Of a DNA stretch of 64,000 bases, positions 10,222 through 18,397 are shown piece after piece. The notes under the pieces were generated by a model, which saw only the letters and a list, made by a program, of their open reading frames with translations, was not told the DNA's origin and did not search any database. A program made the translations under genes and the position numbers. The DNA is taken from contig CP154954.1 in NCBI GenBank assembly GCA_039621445.1, forward strand, positions 77,944,073-78,008,072. The letters run 5' to 3'. This DNA comes from Euglena gracilis. Lineage: Eukaryota > Euglenida > Euglenophyceae > Euglenales. How positions within the stretch are numbered: the first letter of the stretch is position 1; each line of letters opens with the position of its first letter.

Positions 10222-10743
10222 ATGCAGATCTCTGCTGCAAATGCAGATTTCCACAAATATCTACTCGCATTTTTGTTGAACGATCACTGCAAACGTTTTT
10301 TCTACAGTGCCGAACTTCATGCGTTTGAAGGATACCCTCACTCGAATGAAGTTGTCCTGGACCGGATGCCCGGTTTCTGGAAGCTGTGGTTCTGGTTGGG
10401 ATACCCCTGCCAGAATTTCGGCATTTTTACCGACCGAAACGGTCTGACGTACATCGGTTGTATGAATACGTGTGAAGACGACGAAACATTCGTCGCACAG
10501 CTGAAGGAAATCTTCACGCACATGTATTCCGTCGGAGCACTGGGAATACAGTGGAAGTATTACCCCCTGCCGGAGAAACTCCAGGCGCAGGCCTCGGTAA
10601 TGTTCACGTGCAATCTCCAAGTATACTTGGACAGCATGTATGGCACGCTGTTCAAGGTGCTGGACGTCGACCTCGCGTACCCCCATGATACCGCCCGGGG
10701 TCGGTACTGTGGGATGGTTGGGTTGTTGGTTATAAGTTGGTAA
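10222..10743 (+). CDS. Possible antisense ORF inside GypA (173 aa)
   Basis: An uninterrupted plus-strand ORF opposite to GypA transcription, between the integrase-chromodomain end and the accessory ORF. The protein is rich in Trp, Phe, Tyr and Cys (GFWKLWFWLGYPCQNFGIF near residue 51) and its codons mostly end in C or G, as a real gene might. A 141-residue minus-strand frame (10686-10261) lies exactly codon-over-codon, so one of the two is likely a shadow. If the sense strand is real, this stretch would be the start of the accessory ORF. I cannot decide from sequence alone. Family not recognized. Confidence 0.4.
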   Translation: MQISAANADFHKYLLAFLLNDHCKRFFYSAELHAFEGYPHSNEVVLDRMPGFWKLWFWLGYPCQNFGIFTDRNGLTYIGCMNTCEDDETFVAQLKEIFTHMYSVGALGIQWKYYPLPEKLQAQASVMFTCNLQVYLDSMYGTLFKVLDVDLAYPHDTARGRYCGMVGLLVISW

Positions 10744-10847
10744 GGCAAACCGCTTGAGTGTTGTTTGCTAAAAAGTCTGCGGAAAGAAAGAATGATAAGA
10801 ACCAATGATCAAAAGAAGAGAAAACAACATGAGTTTACCATGCTGTC

Positions 10848-11987
10848 TCAAAAATTTGTCATGGAAACATCAATGTTATGCTTCTTGTTCCACAGCTTCC
10901 AATCTTGCTGGACATACCCAACAAAACTGGTTGCTGGCTCCCAAGGGTCCTCCTCGGGCCCATACCCTTTCCAGCGGACTTTCCAAAGGTGCATACCTTT
11001 GTCGATTTTGTGCTCGATAATTTTATCGACTACAAATTCGTCCATCTCAGGAAATCTGGAACGGGGTTTGAAGTGCAGACACGAGATGGGTTTCCCATCC
11101 GGTGGCGACAGGTATGGTTTGAAATCGTCCATATGAACGTCATGAACACCATTCGGTAATGCAACCTTGTAACGCCTGCTGGTACCTAGCCTTTCTAGGT
11201 TTTCACAGGGGCCGAGCCAGAGGAGGTCCAGCTTGGAAGACTGCATGCGAGTACGGCTTTTCCGCACCCACACGTGGTCACCGGGATTATACACAGGTGA
11301 CTTGAAATTCTGCAAAAACGATTTCCGTTTAGTTGCATGAATATCATTCACGCGCTTCTGGACTGCAGAACGTAGATTTTCTACTTCCGCAAACCAGGTT
11401 TCGCAACTGACACTCGTTCGGGCGGGTCTCTCCGAAGGGACATCCCCTATGGCCGGAGGGTCCCGTCCGAAAACTAATTTATAGGGGGAGTGTGGTAAAA
11501 CCAACCCTGGTAAGGTATTGATATAAAACAAAGAACATGGTAGCACTGATATCCAGTTGCTGCGCGAGTCACCCAGTGAAAGGCGAAGCGTATTCACGAC
11601 CGATTTCATGGCTGCCTCGGCTCTAACGTTGCCTTTGGGTCGGCGTATAATGGAAAAACGTTGCTCGATTCCGAGTAAACCACACAAAGTGGTGAAAAAC
11701 CTTGAAGAAATCAAATGGTCTTGATCACTCACGATTTCATTCGGTAAACCCATTAAGCAAATGCATTTTTCCAAAAAATATAGCTGCTAAACTTTGGCCA
11801 GTCAACCCTAACTTCTGGCATGGACTGGCTACAATGTACCCACTCAGCCTGCAGATGACAACAAAAACGTAATCGTAAATTTTGTTGTCCGTTCCTTTGC
11901 ACGGTTCTAATTCCCGAAAATCCATGCAGAGTGATGTAAAAATGCCAGGGGGTACGGGGAAAAAGTCCATCGTACCAGGGGGGGTAC
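10848..11987 (-). pseudogene. GypA integrase, catalytic core to chromodomain (C-terminal half)
   Basis: Frame 12249-11737 enters from the GypB LTR and carries the first catalytic Asp in the LCMDFRELEPC block. After a frame change near 11750 the 308-residue frame 11774-10848 carries the second Asp (VSDQDHLISSRFF) and the Glu (RAEAAMKSVV). It ends in a complete chromodomain (FVVDKIIEHK, then WKVRWKGYGPEEDPWEP). Chromodomain integrases steer insertion toward specific chromatin marks. The 5' part of the gene lies at 25786-26369, displaced by GypB. The break at 11987 is the GypB target site. Confidence 0.88.
11983..11987. other. Target-site duplication of GypB, left copy (GGTAC)
   Basis: GGTAC precedes the LTR start at 11988 and is repeated exactly at 25786-25790. 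Five bases is the usual size for Ty3/Gypsy integrases. The perfect match fits an insertion younger than GypA. Confidence 0.92.
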
Positions 11988-12417
11988 TGTGTACCAGGCA
12001 GCCGTAAGGCCATGGTACTGTGTATGTAGGTATAAGCCTACGGCCAGATATAGCTCTGAGCCCCATACACAGTACTATGCCTGGTGGTATTCCTACAGAT
12101 GGCCAACGGCCTGAATTAGGAGTACCAAAGCCTAATTCTGGTTCTCCTCTCCACAGGTGGTATTCTTTTCTTTCCATTTTTGTCTTTGCAAGACTTGATT
12201 TCCAAGTTTGCTTTTTCACGTTTTGAAGTCCTGAAAGGACACTTGTCACTTTCCTGGTCCGTAGCCCATAGGGCTTCTACCCTGTCTTGTGCTCTGCCTC
12301 TTAATTGGGGAAAAGGGCGAACAACTTTTATATTATTCTTTTCAATTTTTCCTGTTACTCCAACTTTTTCATTTTGCGCACCAAAGGGCGAAAGCGAGGA
12401 AAGGTTGGACGTACACT
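11988..12417 (+). repeat. GypB 5' LTR
   Basis: Begins TGTGTACCAGGC and ends GTACACT. About 97% identical to 25357-25785 by eye. It contains many short hairpins: GTAGG-TATAAG-CCTAC (12026), GAATTAGG with CCTAATTC (12113/12131), GTCCT-GAA-AGGAC (12228) and AGCCC-ATA-GGGCT (12263). It also has a larger imperfect foldback of about 14 bp per arm (12010-12026 with 12065-12082). Promoter and polyadenylation signals should lie here but I cannot place them. Confidence 0.93.
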
Positions 12418-12426
12418 TGGTAGCAG
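12418..12426 (+). promoter_or_regulatory. GypB primer-binding site
   Basis: TGGTAGCAG starts directly at the LTR end and is complementary to a tRNA 3' end CUGCUACCA, as found in initiator Met tRNAs of several eukaryotes. The match stops after nine bases. The same nonamer follows the LTR in GypA, GypB2 and GypA2. Confidence 0.82.
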
Positions 12427-12677
12427 TTTAGGTTTTTCGATCCTTTTGACCGCAAACGGTCGTGTGGTGCCCCGCCTATAGGCGACCACAGGCACTACAA
12501 GCCGTTTCCGGCCAAAGCCGTACGCACGGACACGTCCTCTGACGGTTCGCAGTATACGCTGCTTCAAACCTCAGAGTTCGGGTCTCTGCTTACTTTTTAC
12601 ACTATCCCCTCTTTTTGCACTTGTTTCTGCATTTTACCCCACAATCCACACTTGGTTTTTGCGTTTTTGCCTTAAAA
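12427..12677 (+). other. GypB 5' leader
   Basis: Untranslated stretch between primer site and gag start. The block CGAACTCTGAGGTTTGAAGC (minus-strand reading near 12570) recurs in GypB2 at about 39330. Short hairpins occur here too. The packaging signal would be expected in this stretch. Confidence 0.5.
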
Positions 12678-13799
12678 ATGCAGAGCACAACTCCCATCGA
12701 CTACGCTGCATTGATTGGTTCACTTCGTGGACTTGAACATGCAGCACCATTGACCAGCTCTAATGAGCATTCACAACCCCATAGGGGTATTCCCACATTG
12801 ATCCATTCCAAAGGTAATCCTCCTTCCCCGCGTGTGTCACACCTATCGGTGTCTGTGTCGAGTAATCCTCCCCCCGCCCAATGGGCATCCCCACACCTAT
12901 CGGTGTCAAGCTCTATAGAGCAACCCCATGCCCAACAGGCACAACCCCTTTTGTTGGAAAGCCGATCGGCTACCACCCATTCCCCCCAGCGAGATCTCGC
13001 ACTGGTGCCGATAGGCACATTTGACTCTGAGGCGGATACGCCACGGCAAATTTTTGTTGAGGGTGGGTTAGAAACACCATGTTTCTTTCAGCCCCCCCCT
13101 GTGCTTCCCCCCACAAGTCCGATTGGACAATTGCCCGCACCACCCGATACGGGTTCTTTTCCGGCATTGCCATGGCATCCGGAGATGCGTTTGACAGTTC
13201 CGGCTTATACAAGTCCCACAGAGTCCATGAGCAGTGATGCGGAAGAGTTGGAAAATATTTCCCCTCAACCCATCACCGTCATTCAGCGCATAGTCGCAAA
13301 TCTTCCAGTGGACCACCCGCTAACGCGGCAAATTTCCCATGTCCACACTTGTGTAGCAGATTGCGCTATGACACTTAACAAGGTTTTGGATTTTGATGAG
13401 AACAACCAAAAGGTTGTAGAGCACAAGCTCAATTACCTTTGGAGTTATGTGCGTGATGTTGGTCAATATTGCCAAACAAACTTTCAATCCACCAATGTGG
13501 ACCTAGCAACTTTGCGACAAGGTTTAGACACACATTTGCAGGCATATTTGCCACAACACTTCCAAAAAGTGAGTGAAGCCATGTGTGAAACACAATCCCG
13601 CAATGATGCGATTTTCTCCAACATGCAACATAGTTTGCAAGCTTTGTCTCATCAATTGGAGCCAATTTTACACAATTGCAGCAAAAGTTGCATGAGCCCC
13701 CCATCAAAAATCCCGATTTGGGACAATTTATTACCATGGAGCAATTCTCCACAATTGCAACCGCATTTCAGGAAGCGCAACAGCGCATTTTCCAACTGA
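12678..13799 (+). CDS. gag: GypB gag, N-terminal part
   Basis: The start is set at 12678 because MQSTTP is the first shared peptide of the gag starts in GypA (31565), GypB2 (39230) and GypA2 (40134). The first ~190 residues are Ser/Pro-rich with repeated SHLSVS-type phrases; the later part is helical. The frame stops at 13799 while the coiled-coil frame (from 13676) is already open in the -1 frame. A run of six C followed by A at 13697-13703 fits a slippery heptamer, but an ordinary indel is equally possible. No database-type gag domain is recognizable in this first part. Confidence 0.7.
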   Translation: MQSTTPIDYAALIGSLRGLEHAAPLTSSNEHSQPHRGIPTLIHSKGNPPSPRVSHLSVSVSSNPPPAQWASPHLSVSSSIEQPHAQQAQPLLLESRSATTHSPQRDLALVPIGTFDSEADTPRQIFVEGGLETPCFFQPPPVLPPTSPIGQLPAPPDTGSFPALPWHPEMRLTVPAYTSPTESMSSDAEELENISPQPITVIQRIVANLPVDHPLTRQISHVHTCVADCAMTLNKVLDFDENNQKVVEHKLNYLWSYVRDVGQYCQTNFQSTNVDLATLRQGLDTHLQAYLPQHFQKVSEAMCETQSRNDAIFSNMQHSLQALSHQLEPILHNCSKSCMSPPSKIPIWDNLLPWSNSPQLQPHFRKRNSAFSN

Positions 13800-15175
13800 G
13801 CGGTGATTCCGCGAATTTTGCCAACTTTTCTGCACAAGCCAATGAAAGTTTTGCCCCCCGCACGTGTGTGCAACAATTGGAGGAAAGACTTTCCCGATTG
13901 GAGCAGAAATCTTGCCATTGTGGTGAGATTCCCGCTGAAATTGCAAGTTTTCACACCCAAATCGCGAATATCGCGAGTAGGATTGAGAATTTGCAACAAC
14001 AGTGGCAAAATGACACAATGGAATTCCGAACCGCAATCGCGGATTTGCAAAACCGCAATGCGGCAACCCGTGCACCAACACCGGATATTAGTGGACTCAA
14101 AGCCACCATGTCCGATTTGCACAAACAGTTACAACAAGATGTTGGTAACATTGAAGCCTCATTGGCTAAGTTGCACACCCGCTATGCGGAAGTAGCTGGT
14201 AGGATCCCGGATGTTACCAGCATTCAAACCGCGATAGCGGATTTGCACAAACGCATGCAAGAAATCACCACAACAATGCTTCAGGTGCAATCATCACCCC
14301 AAGGCACATTGCCGTTATCAACACCTACCCCCACACTCCCAAAAATACACCTGGACAAGATTTGCGCTGAAATGCGCGCGGAAAATCACCAAATCATGCA
14401 AGGATTTTGTGACAGTCTTATGAACACCGAGAAAACGGTGAAACAGGATGTCACAAAACTGCAAAATGACATTACCGCGCTATCCGCGCAAGTTTCTGTC
14501 TTGATGGAACAGCCAATGGCTGAAAAAGTCAAAAGTCCGTATTCGGACCACCCCACCAAGCCATCTCCACAATTGGAGGCCATTTCCAGTGCGATGCGCA
14601 CTTTGGTGACAAGAGTACAGGAATTGGACACTGGTTTTGGTGCAATTTCGCACGATTTTCAGTCAATTTCTGACAAAATCCCGCTTTTGGATGAACTACC
14701 CTCATACCGTAAGCGGATTAAGCGTTTGCAGGAGGATGTGGGTCGGATAACCGACAATTGGCAGGTTGTTGACCATTTGGAGCAAAGTGTGCATGAATTT
14801 GCAACAAATTTGGACCAAATTCACGCACAACTGCGTTCCATCCACCAAAACCCGCAATCGAGTATGGTTGGCACACTTGCCGCGTCTTCCAGCTCCAAAA
14901 GCGCTATTCGCGCACCAATTCCCGAGTCCACAGGCACATTGCCACCAAATCGCGTTTCCGCTCATGCGGTGGTTCCCCCACTAGCATTACCAGTCCCAAT
15001 GGATGAGTTTTCGGATGATGAGTCGGGTTTTCAAGCGAAAACCAGACCCACCCCCCTCTTAAATCAAGAGATTCGGGAATCCGAACTCATTCGTGGTATG
15101 ATCCGCACCCCCTCACCGGGTATTGGTCATACCTCCCAAATTCGCTTAGTAAGCACCAATGGTGCAACCATGTGA
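13676..15175 (+). CDS. gag: GypB gag, coiled-coil part (499 aa)
   Basis: Long helical protein with repeated heptad-like units. The phrase AIADLQ/AIADLHK occurs twice (about 14033 and 14231) and SDLHKQLQQD once more, so the domain looks built from internal repeats. High Gln, Leu and Ile content and few Gly or Pro point to an extended coiled coil, likely for Gag multimerization. It is in the -1 frame relative to 12678-13799 and in the same frame as the zinc-knuckle gag that follows after stop codons. Confidence 0.65.
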   Translation: MQQKLHEPPIKNPDLGQFITMEQFSTIATAFQEAQQRIFQLSGDSANFANFSAQANESFAPRTCVQQLEERLSRLEQKSCHCGEIPAEIASFHTQIANIASRIENLQQQWQNDTMEFRTAIADLQNRNAATRAPTPDISGLKATMSDLHKQLQQDVGNIEASLAKLHTRYAEVAGRIPDVTSIQTAIADLHKRMQEITTTMLQVQSSPQGTLPLSTPTPTLPKIHLDKICAEMRAENHQIMQGFCDSLMNTEKTVKQDVTKLQNDITALSAQVSVLMEQPMAEKVKSPYSDHPTKPSPQLEAISSAMRTLVTRVQELDTGFGAISHDFQSISDKIPLLDELPSYRKRIKRLQEDVGRITDNWQVVDHLEQSVHEFATNLDQIHAQLRSIHQNPQSSMVGTLAASSSSKSAIRAPIPESTGTLPPNRVSAHAVVPPLALPVPMDEFSDDESGFQAKTRPTPLLNQEIRESELIRGMIRTPSPGIGHTSQIRLVSTNGATM

Positions 15176-15451
15176 TACCTCACCCCCACATGCGCAACCG
15201 CATCACCATTCGCACAATCGCGATTCCCCAAATGTGCATGGTACCTATGGTACATTAAGTGGTATGTTCCATGCGCAATCGCAAAATAACCCGAACAATA
15301 CCCTTGTAATAACCCTTGTAATACCCTTGTAACCACCAGAGTACCCGCACATGGTGCGAATTCGCGCCCGGGCCCACACCCTTGGAATACCACCGAAGGG
15401 CCACGGGTTTCTCAGAAAGATTTCAAAGGCACCATCGCGATAGCGAACAAG
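15176..15451 (+). other. Spacer between the GypB gag parts, with a short tandem repeat
   Basis: Several stop codons interrupt the frame. A TAATACCCTTG-type unit of about 13 bp is repeated three times at roughly 15292-15335. GGTACCTATGGTACATTAAG near 15240 folds on itself. No gene seen. Confidence 0.45.
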
Positions 15452-16837
15452 GTGAAGCCCCAATGGGACGGTGACCCAACCACGTGGAAACAATTTTTCC
15501 GCGTTTGGGAATTTTACTGGGATTTGAAGGGACCCACCCAAGATGACAACCCCGAGGTAATCAAGATGGAATTCATCGATTGCCTCCCAAGGGATGAAAA
15601 AGAACGCGCCAGACAATTGGTCATTGGCAGGCGCATTTCTTTTGAAGAGTTGGTTGAGCAATATGCTTCCTCATGCTCCAGTTTGGTTTCCAGAATCAGT
15701 CTGGAAAACAAATGGCGGCAATTCACCCCCCCGGACCGCAAATGGAAGTCGATAGACTTATGGTACTCCAAGTGGCTTGCATTAGCAGCCGAGGTTGATG
15801 AGTTAGGGGAAAAGCAAATCAAAGAGCAATTTGATGCGGTATTACTGCGCTACATCCCCAAACTCATCAAGGAAATTCACCGCGAGGAACTCGCGGGACA
15901 CATTTTGACTCTCGATGAGAGATGGAATTATATTTCCAAACAAATGAAGTTATCACAACTTCTGGGACAAATTGAATCGGCATATCACCACCACCCTACC
16001 GCGGGTGTACCCACCGGTTCAGTCCATGCAGTCCAAAGGACTACCTCCCCAAAATCACCAAAATCACCCTCGAGTGATTCCAAAACGCGCTATCCGCGCT
16101 CAAACCCTAAATCCCCGACACGGGAATCCAAACCGCGCTATTCGCGCTCTTCTGACCAAGTTTCGGACAAAGCGTGTTTCTTGTGTAATCAACCGGGACA
16201 TATGTCTCGCGAATGTCCAAACCCCCAAGCGCGAAAGCGCAGTAAGAGCCCCCGAGGATCCCTCACTTCCTGGAGTTCGCGTTCCTCACGATCTGCGCAT
16301 TCGCAGCGGTCGGGATACCGATCGGGTGATGGAAGACCGCGTTCCCGTTCACCCCACCGCAATAGCGGACGTGGTTTCAAACCGCGAGGTCGCTCCCCCC
16401 GTCCCCCTACCAGGAATCGGGATGCCAATCGCGATTCTTCGCGATCTCGGTCGCGAAGTGGGTCATCCTCCTCGCGATCCAACCGCGGTCGAGCGGATAA
16501 CCGCTCCCCGCGTCGGTACGATGCCAAAAGGCAATCGCAATCGCGAACCTGTGTTTCCCTTTGTGGGTCTAAAGACCACCATTCATCCAAGTGCCCCCGT
16601 TCCCGCTCTCCCCGCCCTAGCCATGGTCCTCGCGATTCCAATCGCGGTTCTGCCAATAGGCAGCGGGTTGGTTTCAAAATATCCTCTATCGAGGAAAAAG
16701 ACCTGGCTTCGGGCAGGGAGGGGGATGAGAGCACCGAGGATGAGTTGGTGGAAGACAGGAATGCCATTCGCGCGATACGCGCAATTTATTCTAGGAAGTC
16801 CACCATAGGCCAAAAGGCCGACTCCGATATGGAGTAG
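15452..16837 (+). CDS. gag: GypB gag: capsid-like domain, zinc knuckle and Arg/Ser-rich tail
   Basis: Residues 1-180 are rich in Trp, Lys and Glu in the pattern of retrotransposon gag capsid domains (VWEFYWDLKGPT; WYSKWLALAAEVDEL). A canonical CCHC knuckle is at residues 242-255 (CFLCNQPGHMSREC). A second, degenerate knuckle with three residues between the first cysteines lies near residue 368 (CVSLCGSKDHHSSKC). Long Arg/Ser-rich stretches surround the knuckles and should bind RNA. The frame ends at a TAG (16835-16837), and the protease frame continues in phase directly after it. Confidence 0.85.
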   Translation: MKPQWDGDPTTWKQFFRVWEFYWDLKGPTQDDNPEVIKMEFIDCLPRDEKERARQLVIGRRISFEELVEQYASSCSSLVSRISLENKWRQFTPPDRKWKSIDLWYSKWLALAAEVDELGEKQIKEQFDAVLLRYIPKLIKEIHREELAGHILTLDERWNYISKQMKLSQLLGQIESAYHHHPTAGVPTGSVHAVQRTTSPKSPKSPSSDSKTRYPRSNPKSPTRESKPRYSRSSDQVSDKACFLCNQPGHMSRECPNPQARKRSKSPRGSLTSWSSRSSRSAHSQRSGYRSGDGRPRSRSPHRNSGRGFKPRGRSPRPPTRNRDANRDSSRSRSRSGSSSSRSNRGRADNRSPRRYDAKRQSQSRTCVSLCGSKDHHSSKCPRSRSPRPSHGPRDSNRGSANRQRVGFKISSIEEKDLASGREGDESTEDELVEDRNAIRAIRAIYSRKSTIGQKADSDME

Positions 16838-18397
16838 GGGAGCCCGAGGTCTGAGGGCACGGACCTCTGGGCTGATGAACAGATGGAGGTAGGAAATGAT
16901 CACCCCTGCCCCCCCTGCCCATCGGTCTTTTTGGTCGGTACCCGGAAAATTTTCGGGTCCCCCACTCCCCGCGCCAAATTTTTGCTTGGAATGTTGAGCA
17001 AAGTAAGCCAAGGGTCATGGAACAGTTGGCGCAACAACAATTTTACACCCGACCCTTCGCTTTGCGTACCCCCCATGGAACTTTTGGTCCAAGCGAAAAT
17101 CAAAACTCAAAATTTCTGTGCACAAGCCAAAATTTTAGTCGACACAGGGTGTCGAATCCCCCTTCTTTTCCGCAAAGGACTTACACCCACCCCCCTCTTG
17201 GTTCATGCCAAGAATCCCATCAAAATTATGACCGCTGACAACAGCCCCATGTGCGGTGGTGACTTGGGATGCATTTTGGACATAGTCCTCCCCATTATCC
17301 CGAAGCACCACACACACCCCCCACAATTCCAAAATTTTCTGGGTACTTGGGCATTCGAGGCGAATATCGCCGGGTCAGATGTCATACTCGGTTTTCCGTT
17401 CCTCCGGCAACACCGATTGGTGGTGGATTGTCCTTCGCACGGTTTGCGCACTACCCCCCGCACACACACCACACCCCCGAACTTGTTCCCCGTGACATCC
17501 CCCAGGATGTCCCCCCGCATTTCCACAACGTTTTCCACAACCGAAAACACCGTTTCCTACCCTAGGGGTAAAGAGAAAGCTGCCCCCCTACCCACCGCAC
17601 TTTTACCGCTCGTTTCCCATGCGGTAGGGAAAGCCAGTAGCTTAACCCCGCACGTTTCGCTGGGTTCCCAGGCGAAAGCCCAAAGGCCTGAAGAAATTTC
17701 GGTGTCGAGTAGCCGCCCAGCTGCACAACTTTTACGTTTTCCACCAGGTGTGTCGAGTTCAGACACCCCTGTACACCCCCCAGCAGCTACCCCAACCGAC
17801 ACCAACTTATGCACTGACACCCACACAAACGCGCACCACATGCACGCACCCTCCGACCAATGCGCTCACTGTCGGAGAATCTCCGCTTACCATGATTTTG
17901 ATTGTGGATGTCTTGTTGAAACTTCCAAACTAATCCGATTGGATCCCGCAACCGGAAATTTTCCCCCCCCTACACCTGGTAGTGATACCTATACACCTGG
18001 TACGGATTTAATAGATAACCAAAAGGTACACAGCCTTGATACCATGGGTGATACACCCATCAGCACACTTGGTAATTATGCACAGCTCACAAATCCACTT
18101 GGCAGTTTTTCGCAATTCGCGAAAGTGAATCGAGCACTACAGTGCAAAGGCATAGCCTCCCTCTTCGGATTCGCGCATAGCGCTCCCTATGCGCCTATGG
18201 CGCTCTCCAACACCCCCGCGCATATCGCGCTTCCCGCACATAGTGCGAATTCCGCGCATATCGCGCTTGCCGCACATAGTGCGAATCCCGCGCATATCGC
18301 GCATTCCGCGCTATCGCGCATCACCGATGTTTGGGTATATGCCCAACCCACCCATGCCCCCCCCTGGATTGAGTCCTATGGACATGAATGTGGATGA
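16838..18397 (+). CDS. pro: GypB protease (retropepsin) region
   Basis: The frame is open straight from the gag TAG stop at 16835-16837; the first ATG is at 16883. The active site is LVDTGCR with the catalytic Asp at 17141-17143, and the flap-to-end part shows VILGFPFLRQHRLVVDC, as in retropepsins. The remaining ~330 residues are Pro/Thr/His-rich and end in a repeat coding for SAHIALAAHSANPAHI-type peptides (18220-18310) that overlaps the pol frame. The active-site codons lie within a perfect hairpin, TCGACAC-AGG-GTGTCGA (17139-17155). Production may depend on readthrough of the UAG. Confidence 0.85.
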   Translation, partial: GSPRSEGTDLWADEQMEVGNDHPCPPCPSVFLVGTRKIFGSPTPRAKFLLGMLSKVSQGSWNSWRNNNFTPDPSLCVPPMELLVQAKIKTQNFCAQAKILVDTGCRIPLLFRKGLTPTPLLVHAKNPIKIMTADNSPMCGGDLGCILDIVLPIIPKHHTHPPQFQNFLGTWAFEANIAGSDVILGFPFLRQHRLVVDCPSHGLRTTPRTHTTPPNLFPVTSPRMSPRISTTFSTTENTVSYPRGKEKAAPLPTALLPLVSHAVGKASSLTPHVSLGSQAKAQRPEEISVSSSRPAAQLLRFPPGVSSSDTPVHPPAATPTDTNLCTDTHTNAHHMHAPSDQCAHCRRISAYHDFDCGCLVETSKLIRLDPATGNFPPPTPGSDTYTPGTDLIDNQKVHSLDTMGDTPISTLGNYAQLTNPLGSFSQFAKVNRALQCKGIASLFGFAHSAPYAPMALSNTPAHIALPAHSANSAHIALAAHSANPAHIAHSALSRITDVWVYAQPTHAPPWIESYGHECG

